From Solobacterium sp. (lineage in GTDB: Bacteria; Bacillota_I; Bacilli_A; Erysipelotrichales; Erysipelotrichaceae), in assembly GCA_017459725.1 (NCBI GenBank), contig JAFUCL010000086.1:1-50790 (forward strand): DNA of 50,790 nucleotides, given 5' to 3'. The position numbers were made by a program, and so were the translations under genes. Below the pieces are notes generated by a model that saw nothing but the letters and a program-made list of their open reading frames with translations, was not told the DNA's origin and searched no databases. Of the stretch, positions 15,237-23,943 are shown piece by piece (the first letter of the stretch is position 1; each line of letters opens with the position of its first letter).

Positions 15237-18200
15237 ATGAAGCATATAAAGAAAGTAATACAAAAATATCTTCATGCATCTGCCGCGGCAGTTCTTTTGC
15301 TGTGCACAGCAATTTTTCCGTTTACTGTAATAAAAGCTCATGGAGAAGAAGAACGGCAGTATCAGGTGATCTCAGATACATTGCCATTCGGTGAAACTTT
15401 CATATATAAAGATGGTTATCTGACAACTTCCGAGAAGAGAGGCTCTGCAGACTGGATGCTTGAAGCAATGTGCCTGGAACCATGGGATCTGAAACTCGTG
15501 CAGGCAGACAGCACGGCGGACACATCGTCGTTTTATCAGGCAGTGGATGAGCGTGTATACCGCGGCCATCTCAGTGAAGGCGACAGACTGCGCTCTTCAG
15601 TGACCATCAACGGAATCAACGGCTATATCAGCACGCATGCCAGAGTCTATTTTGACAATGGAAGTGATTTTGAGTTCAGACTCAGTTCTGAAAATGACTT
15701 TGAACTGATGGACGCGACAGTCGGCGATTATGTAGACAGCACAGCCACAAAGTCATGGACTGTTTATAACGACTATACCGTTGAGAAAGGCGTAAAGAAA
15801 GTTGTTGTCTTTCTTCATCATGACGGCGACCTCCGTGGCCGTACAGTAACGACAGACGATGCGTATCTGGATATTCGCTTTGAATTCACCGTGGGTACGG
15901 TTAATCAGTCAGTGACGGAGAAAGCAGATGACAAGCCCGGTGAAGATTCCGGTACGTATATCAAACCGGAGATCATTAATGAACCTGATGATTCCGGCTT
16001 CCCCGGAGGAGTCATCGTCAGTATCGGCGGAGCAATCGCTGCCGGAGCGGCAATCGCCTCCGGAAACGGGAATAAGAAAACAGAAAATAAAGAAGATAAG
16101 AAAAAGAAGAAAAGAAGCTCCTATAAGATGTATGTCTATAAGGAGTTCGGAGATGCGATCCATAAGGATGGTAAGGCTGTCAGGATCGGCGCCCGCATCG
16201 CTGAGATCACCGAAGAAGGAGAAACAGAAAGAAGTGATCTTTCACAGAAGATCCGCATCTTCTCGGAGGATGAAACACTCACGGTAAGCAATCCCCGCAT
16301 GAGCGGGAAGTATAAGTATGCCAGAGTTACCTGCGAAAAGGATAATCCGCATGCGGAAGGAACCGTATCCTTTCAGTATGAAGGTGAGGGAGGCATCTTT
16401 ACCAAACATGTCGTCTTCCGACTGGTTGGCACGATGGAGATCGTCTTCCCGGCCATGAATGCGGATGGAAACTGGATCGCCAATGCCAATCTCAATGAAA
16501 CGGATGTCATTGCCGGCATGGGCGGTAAAGCGAGACTGCGCTTCATGATCAAGGATGCCACCGAAGAGCCAAAGCAGGTCACATTTACAAATACAGGCGG
16601 TTTTGATATCGGTATCTCCAGAGATAAGGAGTATGCCTATACCTACTGGGCAGAGATCACAAACAGGACAGACAAGATTGAAAAGACAGCTGGGATCTTT
16701 GCGGATAAGAAACAGCAGGCGATAGGGATCAAGGCGATATTCGCAGACAAGTCCTCCGTGGAAAGTGAATTCCAGATCAACATCTGGCCGGATGGATTAT
16801 CCGTACCGATGGAAGATCAGAAAGACGGATATATCGAGATGGATACCCTGCCGGATGAGAATGCGGTAGGGACAGCCAATATACCGCCGGCAAGATTCAA
16901 TGTCTATGTATGTTATCTGAACGGAGAAGAAGCGGTGATCGAAAAAAATCCGACCATGACTTTCAGCGGCTTCTTTGACGAGGGCAAATACGGTAAGACA
17001 TTCACCACCGAACATTTCCCGTGGAAGGTATTTGGCGGGGCGGGAATCACGATCTATCCGTACAAGACACTGCCGGTTATTCTTGATCCTTATTACGCAT
17101 ATCTCAAGCTTTCCTACGACGGAAAAGGACACAGGGAAGAAGCAAAACTTCCTTTCCGTCTGACCGGTATCAAAGCTGATCTGCCAAGCATGGCAAGAAA
17201 AGAAGAAGCTCTCAGAAAACTCAGAAGAGCGATCGAGATCTTCGGTATCGGATCGGATCCGGATCTGCGGAATATGATCAGAAATGCTCCGAATATGTCG
17301 GGTGCGGATATTGAACATCTGACAAATCAGATACTGCTTGCCGGGAGAGAATTCTATCAGGCCCAAAGTGACGAATATGCCTCGATCGATGCGGTCATGA
17401 CAAAGTATATCGTGGTCGCTTCATCCCTCGTTGCAATCGGCGACAAGGCGACTGAAATGGCCATTAAACAATACTGGCCAACGGCACCGGCAGACCTGAT
17501 CGCAGCATTTGCAAACCCGTTCAAAAACGCGCTCGCTGAATATCTCGGACAGTATGTCGCCCGCTGGTCATGGGTTGATCTGACGGAAGGCGGAGAGATT
17601 GAAGAGTTTGCCTTCATGAAAACTCTGGTCAGCAGCAGCAACCAGACCCTTGAGGCAGTGCTTACCGGTGAAACGCCGATGACCCCGAAAGTTATGGGAC
17701 AGATCGTATCATTGTATCTGATGATGAGTTTCTCAAAGCACTATTTCTACGGTGAAGGTGAAGAAAAAGGTGACATCTTTAAATCGCTGCTTGCGGCGAT
17801 GGGCGATCTCACATTAGCTAAGTTCAAGCAGTTTTTGGGCGACAAGGTTAAACAATTGGGAGAAAAAGTTCTTAAACCCTTCAGCAATTATGCCGGAAAA
17901 CTTCTGAGTGATCAGCTGCGGAAAGGTTACCAGTCCAAAGCCAACACTGCCGGAATGAATGTCTTTCTCCAGTATGTACGCGGTTCCTATCGGGATTTCG
18001 GCAAATTGACCAACGATGCACACAAGGCTGCCAATACTGCCAGAGACGCAATGAAATCTCAGTATATGGAAGGGGCAGAAAAGGCAATAGAAAAAACAGT
18101 CGAAGAGGCTGCTTCAGCTGCGGATATTGCGATTGCACAGGTGCTCAACTATCTGTTTGGCGGAACCCTTGACGAAAACGATTCGCTTGGTATACAGACC

Positions 18201-18602
18201 CATGAAGTTGCGGCTGGATACATCATTGACCGTTCATCCAGAACCGCGCAGCTGCTCGCAAGAGGCTTCAAAAAATGCTTTGGCATCGATGTTGAAAAGG
18301 CATATAAGGACGCAAAGGAAACTCTGGACATCTCAATAAAACTGGATGGGGAATATCTGATCATAGCAATGTTCGGATACGGCATAACTGTTAATTACGT
18401 ACAGAATTTCGAAAGTCTGTTCTCACTCGTATATGACGCGCTGTTCGAAATGCTGGAAGATCTCTGGAAAGCAAGAGAGAACCATGTTCCTTCTTCCGAT
18501 CCGAGGGATGAGCTTACAGATGACACATCAAGACTTGAACGTCAGGCTGAAAATCTGAAAAAACTCGAAAACTCAGTCTATGTCAATTATTACTGGGATT
18601 AA
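15237..18602 (+). CDS. Very large exported/membrane protein of unknown function
   Basis: The 1121-residue protein begins with a signal peptide (basic MKHIKKVIQK, hydrophobic core, likely cut near AHGEE). About 220 mostly beta residues follow, then a Gly/Ala-rich hydrophobic segment (257-279, GGVIVSIGGAIAAGAAIASG). A strongly basic run comes next (about 280-298) and then 820 further residues. The first part of that is beta-rich (300-640). The last 450 residues are helical, with amphipathic stretches such as LAKFKQFLGDKVKQLGEKV. By the positive-inside rule the basic run would be cytoplasmic, placing the long C-terminus inside; that topology is inference. GGAGGGCAT precedes the start. No known domain is recognised. 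The gene is flanked by zinc-ribbon genes within 20 bases on each side. Confidence 0.75.
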   Translation: MKHIKKVIQKYLHASAAAVLLLCTAIFPFTVIKAHGEEERQYQVISDTLPFGETFIYKDGYLTTSEKRGSADWMLEAMCLEPWDLKLVQADSTADTSSFYQAVDERVYRGHLSEGDRLRSSVTINGINGYISTHARVYFDNGSDFEFRLSSENDFELMDATVGDYVDSTATKSWTVYNDYTVEKGVKKVVVFLHHDGDLRGRTVTTDDAYLDIRFEFTVGTVNQSVTEKADDKPGEDSGTYIKPEIINEPDDSGFPGGVIVSIGGAIAAGAAIASGNGNKKTENKEDKKKKKRSSYKMYVYKEFGDAIHKDGKAVRIGARIAEITEEGETERSDLSQKIRIFSEDETLTVSNPRMSGKYKYARVTCEKDNPHAEGTVSFQYEGEGGIFTKHVVFRLVGTMEIVFPAMNADGNWIANANLNETDVIAGMGGKARLRFMIKDATEEPKQVTFTNTGGFDIGISRDKEYAYTYWAEITNRTDKIEKTAGIFADKKQQAIGIKAIFADKSSVESEFQINIWPDGLSVPMEDQKDGYIEMDTLPDENAVGTANIPPARFNVYVCYLNGEEAVIEKNPTMTFSGFFDEGKYGKTFTTEHFPWKVFGGAGITIYPYKTLPVILDPYYAYLKLSYDGKGHREEAKLPFRLTGIKADLPSMARKEEALRKLRRAIEIFGIGSDPDLRNMIRNAPNMSGADIEHLTNQILLAGREFYQAQSDEYASIDAVMTKYIVVASSLVAIGDKATEMAIKQYWPTAPADLIAAFANPFKNALAEYLGQYVARWSWVDLTEGGEIEEFAFMKTLVSSSNQTLEAVLTGETPMTPKVMGQIVSLYLMMSFSKHYFYGEGEEKGDIFKSLLAAMGDLTLAKFKQFLGDKVKQLGEKVLKPFSNYAGKLLSDQLRKGYQSKANTAGMNVFLQYVRGSYRDFGKLTNDAHKAANTARDAMKSQYMEGAEKAIEKTVEEAASAADIAIAQVLNYLFGGTLDENDSLGIQTHEVAAGYIIDRSSRTAQLLARGFKKCFGIDVEKAYKDAKETLDISIKLDGEYLIIAMFGYGITVNYVQNFESLFSLVYDALFEMLEDLWKARENHVPSSDPRDELTDDTSRLERQAENLKKLENSVYVNYYWD

Positions 18603-18621
18603 CAAGAAAAGGAGAAATCAA

Positions 18622-18822
18622 ATGCTCATATGCAGATTCTGCGGTGCTGAAATCGCAGACAGTGACCCGTTCTGCGCCAATTGCGGAGCACCTGTACTGA
18701 AGGAAGGAGAAACAATCGAACCGGTCAGAATCGATGCGCCGGAGGAGGCAGAAATCATCATCAGTGAGGGACCTGAGATGAGTCATGAAGAAGCAAGGCG
18801 GATACTGAAAAAGAGAAAATGA
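18622..18822 (+). CDS. Small zinc-ribbon protein
   Basis: This 66-residue protein is a zinc ribbon (CRFCGAEIADSDPFCANCG, residues 4-22) followed by an acidic tail with ESHEEARRILKK-like helix content and a basic end. It has no membrane segment, unlike its neighbours. AAAAGGAGAAAT precedes ATG 18622, 19 bases after the stop of the 1121-residue protein. It may be an adaptor in the same cluster; the function is unknown. Confidence 0.75.
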   Translation: MLICRFCGAEIADSDPFCANCGAPVLKEGETIEPVRIDAPEEAEIIISEGPEMSHEEARRILKKRK

Positions 18823-19050
18823 AGAGAGCTGCATCACTGCATGCCGGCAGGGAGCACTTAAAGACATCCCAAATGGCATCGTGATCGTATTCGGGAACGG
18901 TATCGCAGGTGGTGTTATCATCGATCACAAAATTTATCTTGGATATTATTCCTATAAAATGAAATCAGAATAACTGATCGCACAATAATGGGTATCAGAA
19001 GAATCATATGCAGGTGCCTGTTTTTGGCGCTCAGTATGCAGGAGAAATGT
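18823..19050 (+). other. Coding remnant between zinc-ribbon genes
   Basis: An open frame without a start codon reads LKDIPNGIVIVFGNGIAGG and then VIIDHKIYLGYYSY, ending at a stop at 18971-18973. It looks like the C-terminal tail of a lost or frameshifted protein, but I recognise no family. The last 70 bases lead into the next gene, with CAGGAGA as its ribosome site. Confidence 0.4.
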
Positions 19051-20721
19051 ATGGCTGATTATTGTAAGAAGTGCGGGAACAAACTTACTCCGGACAGCAG
19101 ATTCTGCCCGGAATGCGGATCTCCGGTTTCCGAAGATAATAATGATTTCGGAATTACACAAAGTGCAGAAGGCGGCTTGACTTCTGATATACACAAAGGA
19201 TCAGGCAGATTGATATCCGGCTTTGAAACTGTAAAGAATGGGAAAGGAAAAAATAAACGCCTGAAATCCGACGTATCAGTCAAAAAGGAGAAGAAAGAAT
19301 CGAAAGGGCTTTTCAAAAAGATCCTGATCGGATATCTGGCTCTTACGGTTGGCTATATGGGCTTTATCAATCCGGGTTTTCTTTTACCCGGCAAAAAGGA
19401 GCCCGGACAGAGCAGTTCAGGGAATTCCGGCACTTCTGAAAGTTCAGAACATTCCGGTAAAGGAAACACATACAAGGACTCTCTGGGACTTGTGCTTACT
19501 GACACCGGAGAGTTATCACCGAATGCGGATAATGTCACTCTGAAAGTCTCTGATTGTCTTGTCTACGGTGGTGGTGAGTATTTTGTTGATCCCTACGATG
19601 TTACAGAGGACAGCAGTAATCATATCAAGGTCTATACCTATGATATCTACTCACCGCAGATTACCGGAGAACTGAATGGTTATCTGGAGATACGGATTCC
19701 TTATGACGATACACACTTCAGTAAAGGAGAAGATCCTGCCAGGTGTCTGGGTGTCTATGTCGTAGATGATGACGGAAATATGGAGCCGGAACTGTTTGAA
19801 GCAGATACGGAAAACAAAGAAGTGGTCATCTATTCCACGCATCTTTCCAAAAGACAGGTGTACCACTATCCGGACGCTTCGACGGCGGAGAAGTATGAAG
19901 TCAATGCCGGTAATACACTCGCGGGGAATCTGTCGTTCAAGGATTGTGCGGATGTAATGCTTGGTTTTATCAATAATATGGATGAGATGGATGAAGCAGA
20001 AAAAGACTTCTATCTGCATAAGGGAGCAATCGATGTATTGCTTAAAGCAGGTTATGGGGTTTCGTTACGGATCTTCCCGAGAGAAATGAATAATTATATC
20101 AATGATGCCTCAGGATGGATCACGAATGCAGCAGCGATTGCAGCTTTGGGAGGCGAATATACACAATCCTATATCTCTTCCGGTATCGGTGCTCTAAGCA
20201 AGCTTGGCTTATATACTTCCATCCTCCGTCACCAGCCTGAAGTCATCGGCATCACCCTTGATGAACACGGCTGGGCTGATGTGAAGGAACTGATAGAGGG
20301 TGTCAATAAAACATATCCCCTTGATATGGATACTCTGGAAGAGATCGTCCGTACGGATGAGAAGCAGAGATATTCCTTCAATGAGGATAAAACACTGATC
20401 CGTGCCAACCAGGGACACAGTATCCCTGTTGATGTTGAGCTGCAGGAGGCGGAACCGCCTGAGATCCTGTATCACGGCACCGGAGAGAAGTATACAGCGT
20501 CTATTGATGTACAGGGACTGATACCCAAGTCACGTCTGTATGTGCATCTGTCAAAAGATACGGATACAGCAGAGAAGGTGGGTATGCGCCACGGTAAGCC
20601 GGTCATATACATTGTTCATGCCGGTGATATGTACAGGGACGGATATAAGTTCTATCTGTCCGTGAACGGTGTATGGCTGACAAAGGAAGTGCCTGTACGG
20701 TATCTTGAGTGTATGAAGTAG
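19051..20721 (+). CDS. Zinc-ribbon/membrane stalk fused to KptA-type RNA 2'-phosphotransferase
   Basis: The 556-residue protein combines two unrelated parts. Residues 1-390 match the 10379-13054 paralogue: zinc ribbon (CKKCG, CPECG), Lys-rich linker, membrane segment (about 92-112) and stalk domain. From about 383 it becomes KptA/Tpt1. That family uses NAD to remove a 2'-phosphate from RNA, giving ADP-ribose 1'',2''-cyclic phosphate. Family marks are [20 protein letters not shown] (392-411), RANQGHS (451-457) and [12 protein letters not shown] (511 on), then NGVWLT and VPVRYL near the end. The four expected catalytic residues are present as R393, H394, R451 and R513. The join falls at [12 protein letters not shown], where both parents carry similar sequence. 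Positive charges before the membrane segment predict an external KptA domain, which would be odd for an RNA-repair enzyme. CAGGAGA precedes ATG 19051. Confidence 0.85.
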   Translation: MADYCKKCGNKLTPDSRFCPECGSPVSEDNNDFGITQSAEGGLTSDIHKGSGRLISGFETVKNGKGKNKRLKSDVSVKKEKKESKGLFKKILIGYLALTVGYMGFINPGFLLPGKKEPGQSSSGNSGTSESSEHSGKGNTYKDSLGLVLTDTGELSPNADNVTLKVSDCLVYGGGEYFVDPYDVTEDSSNHIKVYTYDIYSPQITGELNGYLEIRIPYDDTHFSKGEDPARCLGVYVVDDDGNMEPELFEADTENKEVVIYSTHLSKRQVYHYPDASTAEKYEVNAGNTLAGNLSFKDCADVMLGFINNMDEMDEAEKDFYLHKGAIDVLLKAGYGVSLRIFPREMNNYINDASGWITNAAAIAALGGEYTQSYISSGIGALSKLGLYTSILRHQPEVIGITLDEHGWADVKELIEGVNKTYPLDMDTLEEIVRTDEKQRYSFNEDKTLIRANQGHSIPVDVELQEAEPPEILYHGTGEKYTASIDVQGLIPKSRLYVHLSKDTDTAEKVGMRHGKPVIYIVHAGDMYRDGYKFYLSVNGVWLTKEVPVRYLECMK

Positions 20722-20735
20722 GCAGAGGAGCAGAC

Positions 20736-22070
20736 ATGGATAAAGATACACTTGATAAACTGCTTAAATATACTGACCGGGATGAACTGGTGATGCTGAT
20801 AAGTGTGCTGAGCAGCTACAGCAGGTCCGGCGAACAGTGGCTTATGGACTGGCTTGAAAGGAATGCTGCAGGCAATGCAGTGCTCCTGGCTGAAACGAAG
20901 ATTCTTGTACAGTGGGATACTGCCGTGGATATCATCGGAGATGCGGAATACGGCAGAAACTACCGTGAGAATGAAATATTTGTTTCGCTGCAGATAATTG
21001 CAGATATCTGCAGTGAAACAGATCTTCCCTGGGATTTCCGCAGAGGTGTGCTGATGCAGATGGTGCAGGTTATCAGGGAAGGCAGTGATTATGCAGACAG
21101 TGTTGCAGAAACAGCATACGCACTGTGCCGTACGGATGAAGAAAAACTGTATTATGCGCACATGCTTCCGGAGAATGATCCGAATATTTCCAAAGTAGCA
21201 ATTCAGATCTACCGTGAATGCGGCGATGAAGAAAACTACCTCCGCCTGCGCACCATGCATCTGCAGTACGGTGATGAGTATGCCGAAATTGCAGAATTCT
21301 ACAGGAGCCGGGGTGAATATACCAAGGCCGCTTCCGTTGCTGAGAAGGGTGTGCGTGAGTGCAGTGGAGCAGCGGAAAAACTCTATGAATGGATTGCTGC
21401 ATTCTATATGGAACGCGGTGAAAAGGAAAAACTGAGAGCTGTGTATGATACGGCAGTCAGAAGAAAAAACAATGTGTTCGCCATTGCTGAAATCATGTAC
21501 AGATACAGCAGTACATATGAAGAAAAGCGTGAATACGTCATGCAGGCGTTCAGGGAGTGCTCTTTCTGTGACTGCAGACACTGGTACGATGAATGCTGCA
21601 AAGTCCTCAATGAAGCAGATTACAAAAGACGGGAAGAACTTCTGCATGATATTCTCCGCAATAAAAACTACGATGCATATCTTGAACTGCGGATCGAAGA
21701 GGGCGGAACAGATGAAGTCCTGAGAGCACTGCAGAAAGCGTACAGGAGTGTATTCCGCAATACAGACAGAGAACATCAGCTAACGGCAAAGATTGCTGAT
21801 ATATACCCGGAAGAAGTCTGTGATATGTATCTCAGTGAATGCACACGGCTGTGCAGCACCAGCAACAGCAAACATTATCAGTGGACAGTGGATATTCTCT
21901 GTGAGATCAGGGATATCCTGCTCCGCAATAATCTGGACAGGAAATGGCAGGAAGTATTCTCCTCGTTCCGGGTACAGAACAAGCGTAAAACCACCCTGAT
22001 CAAAATGATCAGTACAGACAAACGGCTGAATGAGAATGTACGGAAACCTGTGCAGCAGACAATGCTCTAA
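20736..22070 (+). CDS. TPR-like helical repeat protein
   Basis: The 444-residue protein is all-helical with degenerate TPR-like repeats, for example LPENDPNISKVAIQIYRECG, YAEIAEFYRSRGEYTKAASV and LYEWIAAFYMERGEKEKLRA. The first 45 residues (KLLKYTDRDELVMLISVLS) resemble an N-terminal helical motif found in some bacterial SWIM-associated proteins, but there is no SWIM zinc finger. No signal peptide or membrane segment is present. AGAGGAGCAGAC precedes the ATG, 14 bases after the KptA-fusion stop, so the two are probably co-transcribed. A scaffold role for the zinc-ribbon cluster is a guess. Confidence 0.7.
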   Translation: MDKDTLDKLLKYTDRDELVMLISVLSSYSRSGEQWLMDWLERNAAGNAVLLAETKILVQWDTAVDIIGDAEYGRNYRENEIFVSLQIIADICSETDLPWDFRRGVLMQMVQVIREGSDYADSVAETAYALCRTDEEKLYYAHMLPENDPNISKVAIQIYRECGDEENYLRLRTMHLQYGDEYAEIAEFYRSRGEYTKAASVAEKGVRECSGAAEKLYEWIAAFYMERGEKEKLRAVYDTAVRRKNNVFAIAEIMYRYSSTYEEKREYVMQAFRECSFCDCRHWYDECCKVLNEADYKRREELLHDILRNKNYDAYLELRIEEGGTDEVLRALQKAYRSVFRNTDREHQLTAKIADIYPEEVCDMYLSECTRLCSTSNSKHYQWTVDILCEIRDILLRNNLDRKWQEVFSSFRVQNKRKTTLIKMISTDKRLNENVRKPVQQTML

Positions 22071-22088
22071 CAATCAGGAGGTAATCCC

Positions 22089-23204
22089 ATGTCAGATTAT
22101 TTCGGTAAGGAAGTACCCAAGCTCGGCTTTGGTTTGATGCGTCTGCCGAAGAAGGGTCTTGGCAAGGATATAGAGCAGGTAAAGAAGATAGTGGATCTGT
22201 TCATGGAGGCAGGCTTCACATACTTTGATACTGCATATGTGTATATGGGTTCTGAAGGTGCTGTTAAGAAAGCACTGGTGGAACGCTATCCCCGTGAATC
22301 CTATACACTGGCGGACAAGCTGAACGCATCGATTGCTCCTACGGAGAAAGCCGCTAAGAAACAGTTATTGACCAGTCTTGAAAGAACCGGTGCAGGATAC
22401 TTTGACTACTATCTTCTGCATGCCCTGATGAACAATAACTACAAGAAGTATGAGAAGTTCCATCTCTGGGAATACGTGCAGGAGATGAAGGCAAAGGGTC
22501 TGGTGAAGCATATCGGTTTCTCATACCATGCCGGTCCGGAACTCCTGGATCAGTTATTGACGGAACATCCCGAGGTTGATTTCATTCAGCTGCAGATCAA
22601 CTATGCCGACTGGGAGAATCCCTCCGTCACTTCCCGTGCCAACTATGAAGTGGCCAGGAAACACGGTGTATCCGTTACCGTCATGGAACCGATCAAGGGA
22701 GGCACACTTGCCAATCCTCCTGAAGCCGTAAAGAAGCTGTTCAGAGAGTATCATCCGGATATGTCATATGCTTCCTGGGCGGTGCGCTTTGTCGCTTCCC
22801 TGGACGGCATTATCACGGTATTGTCCGGTATGTCGGATATAAGCCAGATGGAAGACAATCTCTCCTACATGAAGCAGTTTGTGCCTCTGAATGATGAAGA
22901 ACAGAAGATCATCCAGGAAGCACAGAGAATACTCGGCAATTCCTCCGTAATCCCCTGTACAGCCTGCCATTACTGCACGGAGGGATGTCCGAAGCAGATA
23001 CCGATTCCCGATATCTTTACGGCCATGAACAAACAGCTTGGCAGCGGACAGATGCAGGAAGCAAAGGATGCATATCGTAAAGCCGTATCCCCCGGACACG
23101 AAGCTTCTGCCTGTGTGCAATGCCGTCAGTGTGAGCATGCCTGTCCCCAGCATATTGCCATTACGAAGCATCTTGCCGAAGCCGTAAGAATGCTGGAAGG
23201 GTAG
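22089..23204 (+). CDS. Aldo/keto reductase with C-terminal 4Fe-4S domain
   Basis: This 371-residue oxidoreductase has a TIM-barrel aldo/keto reductase domain (residues 1-275) with FDTAYVYMGSE (catalytic Asp and Tyr), LADKL (Lys) and YLLHAL (His). A C-terminal ferredoxin-like part contributes two cysteine clusters: CTACHYCTEGCP (about 295) and CVQCRQCEHACP (about 345). Such iron-sulfur AKRs are common in anaerobes and act in the cytoplasm on unknown carbonyl or alcohol substrates. CAGGAGGTAA precedes the ATG. It is convergent with a TetR gene, with 3 bases between the stops, and follows the TPR-like gene by 18 bases. Confidence 0.92.
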   Translation: MSDYFGKEVPKLGFGLMRLPKKGLGKDIEQVKKIVDLFMEAGFTYFDTAYVYMGSEGAVKKALVERYPRESYTLADKLNASIAPTEKAAKKQLLTSLERTGAGYFDYYLLHALMNNNYKKYEKFHLWEYVQEMKAKGLVKHIGFSYHAGPELLDQLLTEHPEVDFIQLQINYADWENPSVTSRANYEVARKHGVSVTVMEPIKGGTLANPPEAVKKLFREYHPDMSYASWAVRFVASLDGIITVLSGMSDISQMEDNLSYMKQFVPLNDEEQKIIQEAQRILGNSSVIPCTACHYCTEGCPKQIPIPDIFTAMNKQLGSGQMQEAKDAYRKAVSPGHEASACVQCRQCEHACPQHIAITKHLAEAVRMLEG

Positions 23205-23207
23205 ACA

Positions 23208-23786
23208 TCATTTCTTAGGCAGCAGTTTGCCGGCAAATGTTCCTGATACAGTAGTGGTCAGTTTGTTGTAGAAATCATTGGTCTTCTGAAACTCCTGCCA
23301 GGGATGGTGGAAACGGTCTCTTTCCACAGCCATGCAGCCGCCGATGACAAAGTTCAGGTATACACGTTTCTCTTCCTCGCTGAACCTTCCTTCCGGAATG
23401 GTATCTCCGAGTTTCCCGGTCGCCATTTCCATTACACGCATAAGAAGATCCATGGATATATCTTTGCTGAAGAATACTTTGGCCCAGACATCCGTGGATT
23501 TTTCATGTTCTACAAACTCCACCGGATCGATTTCCAGCTGCCTTCCCACCGTCTGCTCAAATATATTCTCGGCTTCCTCAAACAGTTCGTTCTCGATATC
23601 CTTCCATACATCATCGATTGTTTCATAGTGCAGATAAAATGTACCGCGGTTGATGTCTGCTTCTTTGCAGAGAAGGGTAACGGTGATCTTTTCCTTGGGC
23701 ATGGTGTCCATCAAACGTATGTATGCGGATCTGATTTCTTTTCTGGTGAAGCGGCTCCGGCGGTCTTTCAAGGTTCCTCTGCGCAT
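23208..23786 (-). CDS. TetR/AcrR-family transcriptional regulator
   Basis: The 192-residue regulator has an N-terminal TetR HTH: KEIRSAYIRLMDTMPKEKITVTLLCKEADINRGTFYLHYETIDD. The GTFYLHY recognition helix and the following KDIENELF match the TetR group found in Firmicutes with a variable C-terminal ligand domain. CAGGAGAAA precedes the ATG. It is divergent from the beta-helix/MFS operon that starts at 23944, so it probably controls that operon. Ligand and exact operator are unknown. Confidence 0.9.
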   Translation of the reverse strand: MRRGTLKDRRSRFTRKEIRSAYIRLMDTMPKEKITVTLLCKEADINRGTFYLHYETIDDVWKDIENELFEEAENIFEQTVGRQLEIDPVEFVEHEKSTDVWAKVFFSKDISMDLLMRVMEMATGKLGDTIPEGRFSEEEKRVYLNFVIGGCMAVERDRFHHPWQEFQKTNDFYNKLTTTVSGTFAGKLLPKK

Positions 23787-23856
23787 GATTTTTCTCCTGT
23801 TATAGACAGATATCCGGAATGTGTTGAGAAACGTACACTTCCTTTATTTCTGATGA

Positions 23857-23885
23857 TTGACACTGTTATTGTGGCATTTTACTGT
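23857..23885 (+). promoter_or_regulatory. Candidate sigma-A promoter for beta-helix/MFS operon
   Basis: TTGACA (23857-23862), a 17-base spacer and TACTGT (23880-23885). The -10 match is weak. It lies in the 157-base divergent region with the TetR gene. Confidence 0.4.
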
Positions 23886-23943
23886 TTAATTATCAACAGC
23901 TGTTCATAAAAATAACATGTGTTAATCAGAAGGGAGGGGTAAG

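Noticed and set aside
20652..21776. 374-codon minus-strand ORF
   Set aside because: Antisense shadow of the TPR-like gene at 20736-22070; the composition (many Cys, His, Phe) is typical of shadows.
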